Shown here: positions 36,528-47,017 of the stretch, one piece after another
Layout of the letters: every line of letters starts with the position of its first letter
Position numbering within the stretch: the stretch's first letter is position 1
Assembly: GCF_001422245.1 (NCBI RefSeq)
Contig: NZ_LMMM01000021.1
Location: forward strand, 1 to 64,000
Length of the DNA stretch: 64,000 bases
From: Rhizobium sp. Leaf262
GTDB taxonomy: Bacteria > Pseudomonadota > Alphaproteobacteria > Rhizobiales > Rhizobiaceae
Direction of reading: 5' to 3'
Position numbers and translations under genes: made by a program
The notes under the pieces: generated by a model
What the model saw: only the letters and a program-made list of their open reading frames with translations
What the model was told of the DNA's origin: nothing
Databases searched by the model: none

Positions 36528-37889
36528 TCAGGCTTTGATGATGTGGCTTGCGACGATACCACGCCGCGCAAAGGCATTGCGTGTGTCGATGATCAGCGGC
36601 GACCATTCGCTCAAGGCCTGATAATCGATGGCGTCATGATCGGTGGCGACGAGAACGGCGTCGAATGCACCTATGGTCTGCGCATCCCAACCTACCGACT
36701 TCATGCCCAGAAGTTCACCATATTCTCGCGTTTTCGGAATTTCCGAAACATGCGGATCATAATAGGAGGGTTGTCCGCTGCGCTCCATGATAAGCTCGAT
36801 GAGCTTCAGCGAGGGGCTTTCACGGATGTCAGGCACGTTCTTTTTATAGGCAAGCCCGATAATCAGAACTTTGGAGCGGCTTAGAGCCTTGCCTTGGTGG
36901 ATATCGAGCGCTTCGGCCAGCCGACCGACGATGTGGCGGGGCATGCCGGTGTTGATCTGCCCGGCAAGCTCGATGAAGCGCGTCGGCAACTCATATTCGC
37001 GCGACTTCCACGTCAGGTAGAAGGGATCGATGGGAATGCAGTGCCCACCGAGCCCTGGCCCCGGATAGAAAGGCATGAAGCCAAAAGGTTTGGTCTTTGC
37101 TGCATCGATAACCTCCCAGATATCGATGCCCATGGCTTCGTAAACGACCTTCAATTCGTTGACGAGCGCGATGTTGACGGCGCGAAACACGTTTTCGGTG
37201 ATCTTGACGGCCTCTGCGGTCGCATTGGTCGACACCGGAACAACGGTCTTGACGACCGCACCGTAGAAGGCGGCCATCAATGCGCCAGCGTCATCACCAT
37301 CGCCGGCCACGACTTTTGGAATGGTCGACGTTTGAAAGTCGCGGTTGCCGGGATCTTCGCGCTCTGGCGAAAATCCGAGGAAGAAATCAGACCCGGACCG
37401 AAGCCCTGTCTTTTCGAGAATAGTTTTGACCACACCATCCGTCGTCCCCGGATAGGTCGTTGATTCCAGCACGATCAACTGCCCGGCACGCAGCGTCCCG
37501 GCGATCTCCCGGCAGGTATTCTCGACATAGGAAAGATCAGGTTCGCGGTACTTGGTCAGCGGAGTGGGAACACAGATCGCGACGACATCGCACTCACCGA
37601 GCCGCGCAAAGTCGCAGGTTGCCGTAAACAGACCATCCGTCCGCGCACCGTTCAACACATCGTGGGATACAGCCTCGATATAGCTCGTGCCGGCATCGAT
37701 CGCGGTAATCTTGCCCGGATCGATATCGAAACCGACCACTTCGAAACCGGAATGCGCGATCGTCATGGCGAGAGGCAGGCCGACATAGCCGAGCCCGATG
37801 ACGCCCGCTTTCGCCTTTTTAGACTGGATCAGTTCAAGAAGCTGCTGTGAGTTTGAAGAAGAAGTCAAAGCTGATTGCGCTCCGCGCAT
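36528..37889 (-). CDS. Nucleotide-sugar dehydrogenase (UDP-GlcNAc/UDP-ManNAc 6-dehydrogenase type)
   Basis: Oxidises the C6 hydroxyl of a UDP-sugar to a uronate with two NAD. It has 453 residues. The N-terminal NAD motif is GVIGLGYVGLPLAM, SPEREDPGN is conserved, and the catalytic Cys is in GPGLGGHCIPIDPFYL. The sequence is closer to WbpA/WecC (N-acetylated sugars) than to UDP-glucose dehydrogenase. The product is an acidic sugar donor for surface polysaccharide. It is divergent from a GT4 gene, with about 100 bases between, and the N-terminal 20 residues are uncertain because no good ribosome-binding site precedes ATG 37889. Confidence 0.9.
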   Translation of the reverse strand: MRGAQSALTSSSNSQQLLELIQSKKAKAGVIGLGYVGLPLAMTIAHSGFEVVGFDIDPGKITAIDAGTSYIEAVSHDVLNGARTDGLFTATCDFARLGECDVVAICVPTPLTKYREPDLSYVENTCREIAGTLRAGQLIVLESTTYPGTTDGVVKTILEKTGLRSGSDFFLGFSPEREDPGNRDFQTSTIPKVVAGDGDDAGALMAAFYGAVVKTVVPVSTNATAEAVKITENVFRAVNIALVNELKVVYEAMGIDIWEVIDAAKTKPFGFMPFYPGPGLGGHCIPIDPFYLTWKSREYELPTRFIELAGQINTGMPRHIVGRLAEALDIHQGKALSRSKVLIIGLAYKKNVPDIRESPSLKLIELIMERSGQPSYYDPHVSEIPKTREYGELLGMKSVGWDAQTIGAFDAVLVATDHDAIDYQALSEWSPLIIDTRNAFARRGIVASHIIKA

Positions 37890-37992
37890 GGAAAAACATG
37901 CTCATCAGTTGGGCGAGAACAGACACAGTGTCAAGGTTGCCCCGTTCGAATTCCCATTGACGAGACGTTGGATTGCGAAGCAAAACTCGGCA

Positions 37993-39090
37993 ATGAAAAT
38001 CGCATTCTATGCTCCTCTGAAATCGCCCGATCACCCCGTCCCATCCGGGGATCGCCTGATGGCACGTCAGTTGATGAAGGCGATGAGACTTTGCGGGCAC
38101 GATGTTCATGTCGTTTTGGAACTGCGCAGCTTTCTGCGCGAACCGGCAGGCGACGCAGCCGAGGCCCTGAAACTGACTGCGCGGGCCGAGCGGGCGCGAA
38201 TTGCAGCGGATTGGCAGAAAAACGGTAGCCCGGATGTCTGGTTCTGCTACCATCCCTATTACAAGGCGAGAGACCTTCTGGGGCCTAAGCTTTGTCGAGA
38301 CTTTAGCATATCCTACGTGACCGCCGAGGCTTCCTATTCCCCAAAACGAAATGCCTCGGGCTGGGCAGACATTCAAGAAGGCCTTCTGTCCGATCTTCGC
38401 GCTGCCGACATCAATATCTGTTTTACACAGCGGGATCGGGCAGGTCTGATCAAGGCCGATCCGGACATAGCGACCGCGATGCTTCCGCCGTTCATCGATA
38501 CCGCCGCTTTCGCCAAGACCGTGCCCCAGCCCTTGGCGCATCGCCTCGTGACGGTCGCGATGATGCGAACAGGCGATAAGTTGGAAAGCTACCGGGCCCT
38601 GGTCGAAGCGCTATCACGGTTACCGGAGGATTTGCCCTGGACGCTCGATATCGTCGGAGACGGACCTGAACACGACGCCGTGCGCCAGATGTTCGACGCC
38701 CTTGATGCTCGCCGCCTGATCTGGCATGGTGAGTGCGATGCTGCAGCGATAGCTGACATTCTTTCCAGAGCCTCGCTCTACGTATGGCCGGGTCATGGTG
38801 AAGCCTACGGACTGGCCTATCTGGAAGCGCAAGCGGCCGGACTGCCTGTAATCTCGGAACATGTTGCGGGTGTTCCAGAAGTCGTGCGTGACGGCGAAAC
38901 CGGCATTCTGACACCGCCGGGCGATGTACAAGCCTATGCGGATGCTATCTTGAGAATGTTGACCGATACCCAGCTACGCCAGGCCATGGCGAAAAATGCC
39001 CGCCGCTTTGCCATCGAGGAGCGATCGCTTCAAAGTGCTGCCGCGACGCTCAAACACATTCTCGATCACCTGCCGGAGCGAACATCATGA
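37993..39090 (+). CDS. Glycosyltransferase family 4 protein
   Basis: A GT-B fold glycosyltransferase of 365 residues. MKIAFYAPLKSPDHPVPSGD is the N-terminal domain start, LDIVGDGPEHDAVRQM and YVWPGHGEAYGLAYLEAQAA give the donor-binding domain with the conserved EAYGLAYLEAQAAG (EX7E region). The start is ATG 37993; the open frame upstream runs into the divergent dehydrogenase. It overlaps the deacetylase by four bases (ATGA). Confidence 0.88.
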   Translation: MKIAFYAPLKSPDHPVPSGDRLMARQLMKAMRLCGHDVHVVLELRSFLREPAGDAAEALKLTARAERARIAADWQKNGSPDVWFCYHPYYKARDLLGPKLCRDFSISYVTAEASYSPKRNASGWADIQEGLLSDLRAADINICFTQRDRAGLIKADPDIATAMLPPFIDTAAFAKTVPQPLAHRLVTVAMMRTGDKLESYRALVEALSRLPEDLPWTLDIVGDGPEHDAVRQMFDALDARRLIWHGECDAAAIADILSRASLYVWPGHGEAYGLAYLEAQAAGLPVISEHVAGVPEVVRDGETGILTPPGDVQAYADAILRMLTDTQLRQAMAKNARRFAIEERSLQSAAATLKHILDHLPERTS

Positions 39091-39830
39091 CGGAAAAGCT
39101 GTTTCGCGATACGCTGGACGACTTCGCCAGCAAGAACATCGTCGCCGATCTATGGCTGCGCGATGACGACGCGGTGCTGCCAAGCGCAGCGCTGGATCGG
39201 TTGCTCGGCCTTTCCTCCGAATTCTCGGTCCCCATGACGCTGGCGGTCATTCCCCAGCCAACGGGGCAATCACTGGCTGACCATCTCGCAACGACAAAAA
39301 ATATCGATGTCGCGGTTCACGGCTGGGCTCATCGCAATCATGCTGGCCCCGACGAGAAAAAGCGGGAACTTGGACTCCACAGGCCGCTCGAAACAGTGAC
39401 GGGTGAATTACGCGCCGGGCTCGTAAAACTCGAAGAGCTTTACGGAACGAGGTTCGTTTCCATGCTGGTGCCCCCATGGAACCGCATTGACGACGCCATC
39501 GTCGGACAGTTGCACGATCTCGGTTACAGAGCGCTGTCGGTCTACGGGCCGGAAAAGATGGACCCAATTTCCGAGTTGAACACCCATGTCGATGTCATAG
39601 ACTGGCGCGGCACGCGCGGTGGAAAGGACCACGACCTGCTCTTCGAAGAGCTGGCACTCCGGATGCAAGGGGCTCACCACGCAAGTGGAATGACCGGGAT
39701 ACTCACCCACCACCTTGATCATGATGAGAGCGTCTGGACGTTCCTCAAGAGGTTATTTGCGATCACGCTCGACCATCCCGGCTGCCGATGGCGCTCGTCG
39801 CGTCAGTGGATCGATCAGCTCTCACCATGA
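39087..39830 (+). CDS. Polysaccharide deacetylase-like protein
   Basis: NodB-homology/polysaccharide deacetylase-like fold, 247 residues. LWLRDDDAVLP provides the metal Asp pair and AVHGWAHRNH the His ligands; PPWNR is the later conserved arm, and ILTHHLDHD the C-terminal His motif. No signal peptide is present, so it probably works in the cytoplasm on a sugar or glycolipid intermediate. It is coupled to the GT4 gene upstream. Its last nine bases overlap the convergent GT32-like gene. Confidence 0.83.
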   Translation: MTEKLFRDTLDDFASKNIVADLWLRDDDAVLPSAALDRLLGLSSEFSVPMTLAVIPQPTGQSLADHLATTKNIDVAVHGWAHRNHAGPDEKKRELGLHRPLETVTGELRAGLVKLEELYGTRFVSMLVPPWNRIDDAIVGQLHDLGYRALSVYGPEKMDPISELNTHVDVIDWRGTRGGKDHDLLFEELALRMQGAHHASGMTGILTHHLDHDESVWTFLKRLFAITLDHPGCRWRSSRQWIDQLSP

Positions 39831-40784
39831 CTTCCAGGCAATCAGGAAACCGTTTCCGTTCGCGTCACCTCCTGCACGGATTGCTTCCACCTCGCTGAAA
39901 GCAGCGCGATCCGGCAGAGCGGCAGCAACAAAATCACCGCCGGCCAGACACACCGATCCCGCTCGTGCAACGACGGTAAAGATCAAGGGACCGGTTGCCC
40001 ACCACGCCGGTGCCTTCGGAACCTTCTCAAAGATGTCTGGCAGGGCATCCAAAATGCGCTGGAAAACCGGGTGTCCAGGAGGTGTCCCGATGAAGGAATT
40101 GGCCAGAAGCAGGCTCCCCTGCCCCGTCTTGCGCGCAACATCCTCGCCAAAGGCGGTGAGTCCGATCATCGGCAGGACGTCAGTGAAACTGATATCCTCG
40201 CGGGCCGGATAAAAATCACAGTCCAGATAGATTCCGCCAAATGTTAGAAGAATGAGATATCGCGCTACATCGACGGCACCGGGATAGTCGCCATCTGCAA
40301 GCATGCGCGTAAAAATCGGATGGGAGAAAATGCCCGCCTCTTCCAGATCGGCCTCGCGCCAAAGGCGATAGCTCAACCCATGCGCCTTGGCGTGGTCTGC
40401 CCATGCTTGCGTCGAGTTGGGCACACCCCTTTGGCCGATCCATATCTGGTGCAACAGACGAGGCACGGGCTCGCGATTCTTCGCTGCGATACGGCGCAAC
40501 TCCGATCCAGTGAAACGGCCATGGGATGCGAAGGTCTCCGGCGGTGGCACAAGCAGATATTGATAGCCGGTTTTGCGCACCTCGTCGCTTTGCGCCTTGG
40601 CAAGTCGCAGATAGGCGGAATGGAGCCTGCGCGGCAGACCGAGCGCCGTCATTTCGCCCATTGGCGTCAAGTCACCGGCGAGCGAAAGCTGCTCCAGCGT
40701 GCTGCCCGCCGCATCGAAATCCGCCTGCTCGATCATCCGCCTGACGAGCGCGAGCTTTTCGTCAAAATAAGCCTTGTCGGGCAT
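39822..40784 (-). CDS. GT32-like sugar transferase with DXD motif
   Basis: A protein of 320 residues with an N-terminal helical region and a C-terminal glycosyltransferase domain of the OCH1/capsule type (Gly_transf_sug). RLLHQIWIGQRGVP and LTFGGIYLDCDFYP are the hallmarks; the latter holds the DXD metal-nucleotide-sugar motif. The start is ATG 40784, preceded by GAGGA at six bases; ATG 40790 touches that site and is less likely. It stands alone on the minus strand. Confidence 0.83.
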   Translation of the reverse strand: MPDKAYFDEKLALVRRMIEQADFDAAGSTLEQLSLAGDLTPMGEMTALGLPRRLHSAYLRLAKAQSDEVRKTGYQYLLVPPPETFASHGRFTGSELRRIAAKNREPVPRLLHQIWIGQRGVPNSTQAWADHAKAHGLSYRLWREADLEEAGIFSHPIFTRMLADGDYPGAVDVARYLILLTFGGIYLDCDFYPAREDISFTDVLPMIGLTAFGEDVARKTGQGSLLLANSFIGTPPGHPVFQRILDALPDIFEKVPKAPAWWATGPLIFTVVARAGSVCLAGGDFVAAALPDRAAFSEVEAIRAGGDANGNGFLIAWKSW

Positions 40785-40981
40785 GATCATTCCTCAAAAA
40801 TTCATCACTCGGACATATCTTCGAAATAGATGTTCTTCCGCAAGCCCGACTGCTTAGGAACTTCCTTATATTTTCGATGTTTCAGGAGCATAGACAGAAG
40901 TTGAGGCCTGCGATAACGTGATGTCGATGGCCCCAAATCCATGCCGCAGGCAAAATAAGAAAAGGTGAGGACACCCTTGGC

Positions 40982-42874
40982 ATGAGTTCAGGCGCCGATC
41001 TGCTTCGCATAGAAGAATTGCAGGTTTCCTTTTCCTTGATGGGCGGAAAAATCGACGCCGTCAGGAACACGAGTCTGCGCATCCTGCCCGGCAAGGTCAC
41101 GGCACTCGTGGGCGAATCCGGTTCCGGAAAATCGGTGATCGGTCAAACGATCATGGGCATTCAGCCACGCACCGCGAGTGTGAATGGCCGCATTCTGTTT
41201 TCTGACCCGCAACATCCGGCCAAAGCGCCCGTCGACCTGTTGCGGCTGGAGCCGGATGGCAAGCCCATGCGCGCCATCAGGGGAAATCGCATCGGCCTGA
41301 TTTTTCAGGAGCCTATGACGTCGTTCTCACCGCTCCACACCGTCGGCAACCAGATCGACGAGGCCTTGCGCATTCATTCGGTTCTCACGCCGAAAGAGCG
41401 CCAGGAAAAAATGGAAGAGACACTCGATCTCGTCGGCTTCTCCAATCCTGCCAAAATCTGCACCATGTATCCCTTCGAGCTGTCAGGCGGGATGCGACAG
41501 CGCGCGATGATCGCGATGGCGCTGATCTGCCGCCCGGCGCTTCTCATCGCAGACGAACCGACGACGGCGCTCGACGTCACCATACAGGCGCAAATTCTCA
41601 AGCTGCTGCGTGACCTGCAAAGCCGACTGAACATGGGCATGCTGCTCATCACCCATGATCTGGGCGTCGTGGCCAACATTGCCGATGAAGTCGCCGTGAT
41701 CTATCAGGGTGAAATCATGGAATCGGGCACCGTGGACGAGATTTTCCGTTCACCATCCCACCCCTATCTCAAAGGCCTGATGGCAGCCGTTCCGCACTTC
41801 GACATGAAACCGGGCGAGCGTTTGAAAGCCCTGCGCGAAGTGACGGTCGACAAGGAAAGCCTGATCGGCAAGAAGTCGGCGATGGTCGACAAGGCTGAAG
41901 GTGTCCTTCTCAGCGTCAACAATGTGAGCAAGACCTATACCACGCGCAAATCAAGCTGGTTCACCTCAGGCAAGTCAACGGCGACCAAGGCCGTGGATGG
42001 CGTAAGCTTTGATATTCGTCGTGGAGAGTGCCTGGGGCTGGTGGGTGAAAGCGGTAGCGGCAAGACGACCGTCAGTAAAATCCTCATGCGGGCCGTGCGT
42101 CCGGACGAAGGATCGATTACATTTCACAGCCGCACGGGTGATATCGATGTTCTGAGCGCCAAGGACGGCGATCTGCGCGAATTGCGCACGAAAATCCAGA
42201 TGGTGTTTCAGGACCCAATTTCATCGTTGTCACCACGCATGACGATCAGCAACATTCTGAGCGAACCTCTCGAAATTCACGGTCGCGGGGATGCGAAATA
42301 TCGTGCGGAGAAGGTGCGCAATCTTCTCAGGGCCATTGGCCTGGGAGACAGCGCTCTCAACCGTTACCCGCACAGTTTTTCCGGCGGCCAGCGCCAGCGC
42401 ATTGGAATTGCCCGTGCGTTGACACTCGGCCCGGAACTTTTGATCTGCGATGAGCCCGTGTCCGCCCTTGACGTGTCGGTGCAGGCGCAAATCCTCAATC
42501 TGTTGAAGGATCTCCAGAAAGATCTCGGCCTCACCTATTTGTTTATTTCGCATAATCTTGCGGTGGTGGATTATATGGCGGACCGTGTGGCCGTGATGTG
42601 CGAGGGCAAGATCGTGGAACTGGCGCCTCGGGAAACATTGATGCGTCATCCCGTGCATCCCTATACGAAATCGCTTCTGGCGGCTGTGCCATTCCCTGAT
42701 CTCGACAGACCACTCGATTTCAGCACCATCGCAAAAATCAGTGCGACCGGCAAATTCGACTGGGGCAGGCAGTTTCGCGAAAGCGATGATGGCGGCCTCG
42801 TCACGGCTGATCTCGGCGGCGGTCACCTTGTGCTTGCCAATGGAAACGTGAATGTTTCGGAGTTACGCTCGTGA
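40982..42874 (+). CDS. Dipeptide/oligosaccharide-type ABC transporter ATPase, two fused domains
   Basis: A single protein of 630 residues with two complete ABC ATPase domains. Domain 1: Walker A GESGSGKS, signature [15 protein letters not shown], Walker [13 protein letters not shown]. Domain 2: [35 protein letters not shown]. Each is followed by an oligopeptide-type C-terminal segment ([24 protein letters not shown]). The DppD-DppF-type fusion resembles YejF. It is the first gene of a seven-gene plus-strand operon (40982-50666) and overlaps the binding-protein gene by four bases (GTGA). Confidence 0.93.
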   Translation: MSSGADLLRIEELQVSFSLMGGKIDAVRNTSLRILPGKVTALVGESGSGKSVIGQTIMGIQPRTASVNGRILFSDPQHPAKAPVDLLRLEPDGKPMRAIRGNRIGLIFQEPMTSFSPLHTVGNQIDEALRIHSVLTPKERQEKMEETLDLVGFSNPAKICTMYPFELSGGMRQRAMIAMALICRPALLIADEPTTALDVTIQAQILKLLRDLQSRLNMGMLLITHDLGVVANIADEVAVIYQGEIMESGTVDEIFRSPSHPYLKGLMAAVPHFDMKPGERLKALREVTVDKESLIGKKSAMVDKAEGVLLSVNNVSKTYTTRKSSWFTSGKSTATKAVDGVSFDIRRGECLGLVGESGSGKTTVSKILMRAVRPDEGSITFHSRTGDIDVLSAKDGDLRELRTKIQMVFQDPISSLSPRMTISNILSEPLEIHGRGDAKYRAEKVRNLLRAIGLGDSALNRYPHSFSGGQRQRIGIARALTLGPELLICDEPVSALDVSVQAQILNLLKDLQKDLGLTYLFISHNLAVVDYMADRVAVMCEGKIVELAPRETLMRHPVHPYTKSLLAAVPFPDLDRPLDFSTIAKISATGKFDWGRQFRESDDGGLVTADLGGGHLVLANGNVNVSELRS

Positions 42875-44775
42875 TAACGCGCCGAACGACACTCGCTCTC
42901 CTCGCTTCCGTCTTTTCGCCGTGGAAAGCACTGGCTGCGACGTACACGGACTCGAATTTCTTCAAGGAAAAACGGGATAAGGGCGAGCTTGCGCCTGTGG
43001 AACAACGGCTCCCGAAAAATCCCCGTGTTCTGAACCTGCAAAATCTCGGTCGTCTGCCTGGCAAGCATGGCGGCACCGTACGAATGCTGATCGGTGGTCA
43101 GCGCGACATCAGGCTGATGCCGATTAACAGCTACGCGCGCCTCGTTGGCTACGACGAGAAGTTCGACTTCCAGCCAGACATCCTCGAAAGCTATGCCATC
43201 GACGGCGAGCGCATCTTTACGCTCAAACTGCGAGATGGCCACAAGTGGTCCGATGGAAGCGATTTCACCACCGAAGACTTTCGCTATTTCTGGGAAGACG
43301 TGGCGCTCAACCGCGAGATTCACAAGGGTGGCCCGCCGATCGAGCTTTTGGTCTATGACAAGCCGCCGCTCGTGGAGGTCATCGACCGGTTGACGGTTCG
43401 CTACACCTGGGAAGGACCCAATCCTGATTTTCTGGCGAAGCTGGCAGGGGCATCACCGGCGCGTATCTGTCTGCCGGCCGCCTACATGAAGCAGTTCCAC
43501 AGCAAGTACCAGACCGAAGAAAAGCTCGCCAAGCTCATCAAGAAGAACAAGGTAGACGACTGGAGCAGCCTGCACGTCAAGATGTCACGGCAGGTACGCC
43601 CCGAAAACCCCGATCTTCCGACGCTGGATGCCTGGCGTAACATAACGGCACCGCCTGCCGAACAGTTCGTCTTCGAACGCAATCCCTATTACCACCGTGT
43701 CGATGAAAACGGGCTGCAACTGCCATATCTCGACCGATTTCTGCTCAACGTTACGTCGTCGGAAATCATTGCAGCCAAGACGGCGTCCGGGGACAGCGAC
43801 CTGCAATTCATGGGGCTGGATTTCAACGACTATACCTACCTCAAGGACGCGGAAGACCGCTTCCCCTTGAAGGTCAATCTTTGGACACGCAGTCAAGGCT
43901 CCCGTGTTTGCCTGCTCCCCAATCTCAATTGCGGCGATGACATCTGGCGCAACCTGTTTCGCGATGTACGGATGCGTCGCGCCTTGTCCATCGGTATCGA
44001 CCGGCATGAGATTAACATGGTCTGCTTCTACGGGCTGGCAAAGGAAAGCGCAGACACGGTCTTGCCGGAGAGCTCGCTGTTCCGCCCCGAGTTTGCGCGG
44101 GCCTGGGCCGATTTCAATCCTGCAATGGCAAATGCTTTGCTGGACGAGATTGGTCTGAAGAACCGCAATGACAAAAATATCCGCCTGCTTCCAGACGGCA
44201 GGCCGGCCCATATCATCGTCGAAACGTCGGGCGAAAGCACTCTGGAAACGGATGTGCTGGAGTTGGTGACGGACCATTGGCGCAAGATTGGCATATCACT
44301 TTCCAGCAGACCTACCCAGCGCGACGTATTTCGCAAGCGGGCTATGGGTGGCGAAGTCATGATGTCGGTCTGGTTTGGCATGGACAATGCCGTTCCGACG
44401 CCGGACATGCTGCCATCTGGCCTTGCACCGACAGGAGACGATCAGCTTCAATGGCCAGTCTGGGGCGTGCACTATCTGTCCGGCGGGCGTGAAGGCAAGG
44501 AGCCGGACTTGCCGGAGGCCGTCCATCTTCTGGCTCTCCTGAAGAAATGGCGTCGCAGCGTCACAGACGAAGAGCGTCGCGATATCTGGCTCGAAATGCT
44601 GGATATCTATTCCCAACAGGTCTTTTCGATCGGGATCGTCAACAGCGCGCTTCAGCCGGTCGTTCATACCGCCAAGATGCGCAACGTGCCGGAAAAGGCG
44701 CTCTACGGTTTTGAGCCTACCTCCTATCTCGGTGTCTATATGCCAGACGCGTTCTGGTACGACGGAGACGCATGA
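42871..44775 (+). CDS. Family 5 extracellular solute-binding protein
   Basis: Periplasmic binding protein of 634 residues, the size of the YejA/AgpA branch and larger than DppA. The N terminus [16 protein letters not shown] has twin Arg, so export may be by Tat. Family 5 marks include [22 protein letters not shown] and [14 protein letters not shown]. Relatives bind oligopeptides, modified peptides or, in rhizobia, alpha-galactosides, so the ligand cannot be fixed from sequence; the glycosyltransferase neighbours favour a sugar-containing ligand. It starts at GTG 42871. Confidence 0.9.
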   Translation: MITRRTTLALLASVFSPWKALAATYTDSNFFKEKRDKGELAPVEQRLPKNPRVLNLQNLGRLPGKHGGTVRMLIGGQRDIRLMPINSYARLVGYDEKFDFQPDILESYAIDGERIFTLKLRDGHKWSDGSDFTTEDFRYFWEDVALNREIHKGGPPIELLVYDKPPLVEVIDRLTVRYTWEGPNPDFLAKLAGASPARICLPAAYMKQFHSKYQTEEKLAKLIKKNKVDDWSSLHVKMSRQVRPENPDLPTLDAWRNITAPPAEQFVFERNPYYHRVDENGLQLPYLDRFLLNVTSSEIIAAKTASGDSDLQFMGLDFNDYTYLKDAEDRFPLKVNLWTRSQGSRVCLLPNLNCGDDIWRNLFRDVRMRRALSIGIDRHEINMVCFYGLAKESADTVLPESSLFRPEFARAWADFNPAMANALLDEIGLKNRNDKNIRLLPDGRPAHIIVETSGESTLETDVLELVTDHWRKIGISLSSRPTQRDVFRKRAMGGEVMMSVWFGMDNAVPTPDMLPSGLAPTGDDQLQWPVWGVHYLSGGREGKEPDLPEAVHLLALLKKWRRSVTDEERRDIWLEMLDIYSQQVFSIGIVNSALQPVVHTAKMRNVPEKALYGFEPTSYLGVYMPDAFWYDGDA

Positions 44776-44776
44776 C

Positions 44777-45775
44777 ATGCTCAGATATATTCTAGGGCGC
44801 CTGCTTGTGATGATCCCGACGCTCATCTTGATTTCGATGCTGGTCTTCACCATCATCGAACTGCCGCCGGGTGATTATTTCGAGAGCTATGTCGCAGAGA
44901 TGCGAGCCATGGGCGAGACCGCCAACCTTCAGGAAATCGAAGAGCTTCGCGCCCGCTACGGGTTTGACCAGCCCGCCCCTATCCGCTACTTCCGCTGGGC
45001 AACTGGCATGCTGGTCGGCGATTTCGGGTTTTCGTTCGAATATCAGCTTCCCGTCAACGAAGTGGTCGGGGACAGGCTTTGGCTGACGATGCTGGTCTCT
45101 TTTGTCACCATTATCGTCACCTGGATCATTGCCTTTCCCATCGGCATCTATTCGGCGACGCACAAATACAGCTGGGGCGATTACGGTCTGACATTCGTCG
45201 GACTGCTGGGTATCGCCATTCCCAACTTCATGCTGGCGCTAATCCTGATGTATTTTGCCAATATCTGGTTCGGTACATCTATTGGCCATCTCATGGATCG
45301 CGAATATCTGAACCAGCCGATGAGCTGGGACAAGATGAAGTCTATTCTGGAACATCTCTGGATACCGGTTCTCATCATCGGCACCGCCGGTACCGCTGGC
45401 ATGATCCGCAGGCTGCGCGCCAACCTTCTGGATGAATTGCAGAAACAGTACGTCGTCACCGCCCGTGCAAAGGGGCTTCACCCCTTTAAGGTGTTGACCA
45501 AATATCCACTCCGAATGGCGCTCAACTTTTTCATTTCCGACATAGGCTCGATCCTCCCTGCGATTATTTCCGGCGCGGAAATCACGGCGGTGGTCCTGTC
45601 ACTGGAAACGACCGGCCCGATGCTCATTCGCGCCCTGCAAAGCCAGGACATGTATCTGGCGGGTTCCTTCCTGATGTTTCTGGCATTTCTGACGGTCGTC
45701 GGCGTTCTGATCTCGGACATCGCGCTTGCCATTCTTGATCCGCGTATTCGCTTTGGAGGTGGAAACATCAAATGA
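44777..45775 (+). CDS. ABC transporter permease, DppB/YejB type
   Basis: Inner-membrane permease of 332 residues with six predicted helices, beginning MLRYILGRLLVMIPTLILIS, the standard start of oligopeptide-type permease 1. The coupling EAA loop is in VTARAKGLHPFKVLTKYPLR. It starts at ATG 44777, one base after the binding-protein stop; an in-frame extension to 44711 lies inside that gene. It overlaps permease 2 by four bases. Confidence 0.93.
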   Translation: MLRYILGRLLVMIPTLILISMLVFTIIELPPGDYFESYVAEMRAMGETANLQEIEELRARYGFDQPAPIRYFRWATGMLVGDFGFSFEYQLPVNEVVGDRLWLTMLVSFVTIIVTWIIAFPIGIYSATHKYSWGDYGLTFVGLLGIAIPNFMLALILMYFANIWFGTSIGHLMDREYLNQPMSWDKMKSILEHLWIPVLIIGTAGTAGMIRRLRANLLDELQKQYVVTARAKGLHPFKVLTKYPLRMALNFFISDIGSILPAIISGAEITAVVLSLETTGPMLIRALQSQDMYLAGSFLMFLAFLTVVGVLISDIALAILDPRIRFGGGNIK

Positions 45776-46947
45776 CCTCCACTCTTCCAAAGCCCGGCGA
45801 AGCATTGCCACATTACGTATCGACCGCGCCCTTCGACCCTAATCTCGTGGAGCCGACGACATCGGGGCTTGCCGCCTTCAACAAGGCATCGCAATTCAAG
45901 CTGATGTGGTGGCAGTTCCGGCAGCACAAGCTTGCTCTTTATTCCGGCGCGTTTCTGCTGTTCGTCTATCTGTCGATCCTGATCTGCGAGTTTCTCGCGC
46001 CCTACAATCTGCACACACGCAACGTCGAAAACATATATGCGCCGCCGCAGGCCATCCATCTGTTTCATGATGGCCAGTTCGTCGGTCCGTTCGTCTACGG
46101 TCGCACAATGAGCCTCGACATGGAAAATCTGCGGCGCGTCTATACCGATGTGCCGACGGATGTGCAGAAATTGCGTTTTTTCTGCCGAGGCGACAACTAC
46201 CAGTTCTGGGGTCTCTTCGACAGCAACGTCCATCTTGTCTGTCCGGCACCGGACGGGCAGATGTATCTGCTTGGCACCGATCGTCTCGGGCGCGATGTTC
46301 TATCTCGCATCATCTATGGTGCGCGGATTTCGCTGACAATCGGTCTGCTGGGTGTTGCCATGAGCTTCGTTCTCGGCATCGTGATCGGTGGCCTTGCAGG
46401 CTACCGTGGCGGCGTCTTCGATCTCATCGTCCAGCGCATCATCGAGGTGCTGCAGTCCATTCCCAGTATTCCTCTGTGGCTGGCGCTTGCCGCCATCATG
46501 CCGGTGACCTGGAGCCCCATTCTGGTCTATCTCGGCATTACGATCATTCTGGGCCTTCTGGACTGGACTGGGCTTGCCCGTGCCGTACGCTCCAAACTAT
46601 TGGCACTGCGCGAGGAAGACTATGTTCTGGCGGCGCAACTGATGGGTGCCAGAACGTCCCGCATCATCGGCCGGCACCTGATCCCCGGCTTCATGTCGCA
46701 CTTGATCGCATCGGCAACTTTGACCATACCGGGTATGATCCTGGGCGAAACCGCACTCAGCTTCCTAGGGCTGGGCCTTCGTCCCCCGATCACAAGTTGG
46801 GGTATTCTGCTCACAGAAGCGCGAAGCGTTAGCGTGATTGCCCTTTATCCATGGCTTCTTCTGCCCACAGTGCCGGTGGTGCTCGTCATATTGGCCTTTA
46901 ATTTCTTCGGCGATGGACTACGTGATGCGGCAGATCCCTTTAAATAA
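45772..46947 (+). CDS. ABC transporter permease, DppC/YejE type with a long periplasmic insert
   Basis: Second permease, 391 residues. After a cytoplasmic leader and the first helix (LALYSGAFLLFVYLSILIC) there is a periplasmic insert of about 90 residues (to about residue 165), as in YejE and oligosaccharide-type relatives. LLGTDRLGRDVLSRI and the EAA loop (AAQLMGARTSRIIGRHLIP) follow. It pairs with permease 1. The end of this gene precedes the chosen start of the next glycosyltransferase by 70 bases. Confidence 0.93.
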   Translation: MTSTLPKPGEALPHYVSTAPFDPNLVEPTTSGLAAFNKASQFKLMWWQFRQHKLALYSGAFLLFVYLSILICEFLAPYNLHTRNVENIYAPPQAIHLFHDGQFVGPFVYGRTMSLDMENLRRVYTDVPTDVQKLRFFCRGDNYQFWGLFDSNVHLVCPAPDGQMYLLGTDRLGRDVLSRIIYGARISLTIGLLGVAMSFVLGIVIGGLAGYRGGVFDLIVQRIIEVLQSIPSIPLWLALAAIMPVTWSPILVYLGITIILGLLDWTGLARAVRSKLLALREEDYVLAAQLMGARTSRIIGRHLIPGFMSHLIASATLTIPGMILGETALSFLGLGLRPPITSWGILLTEARSVSVIALYPWLLLPTVPVVLVILAFNFFGDGLRDAADPFK

Positions 46948-47017
46948 CCACGGACCGTCCAGTGACATATCGACCCTATACGACGCGCTATCAGAGCCTG
47001 GACAAGAGGTGCAACCC

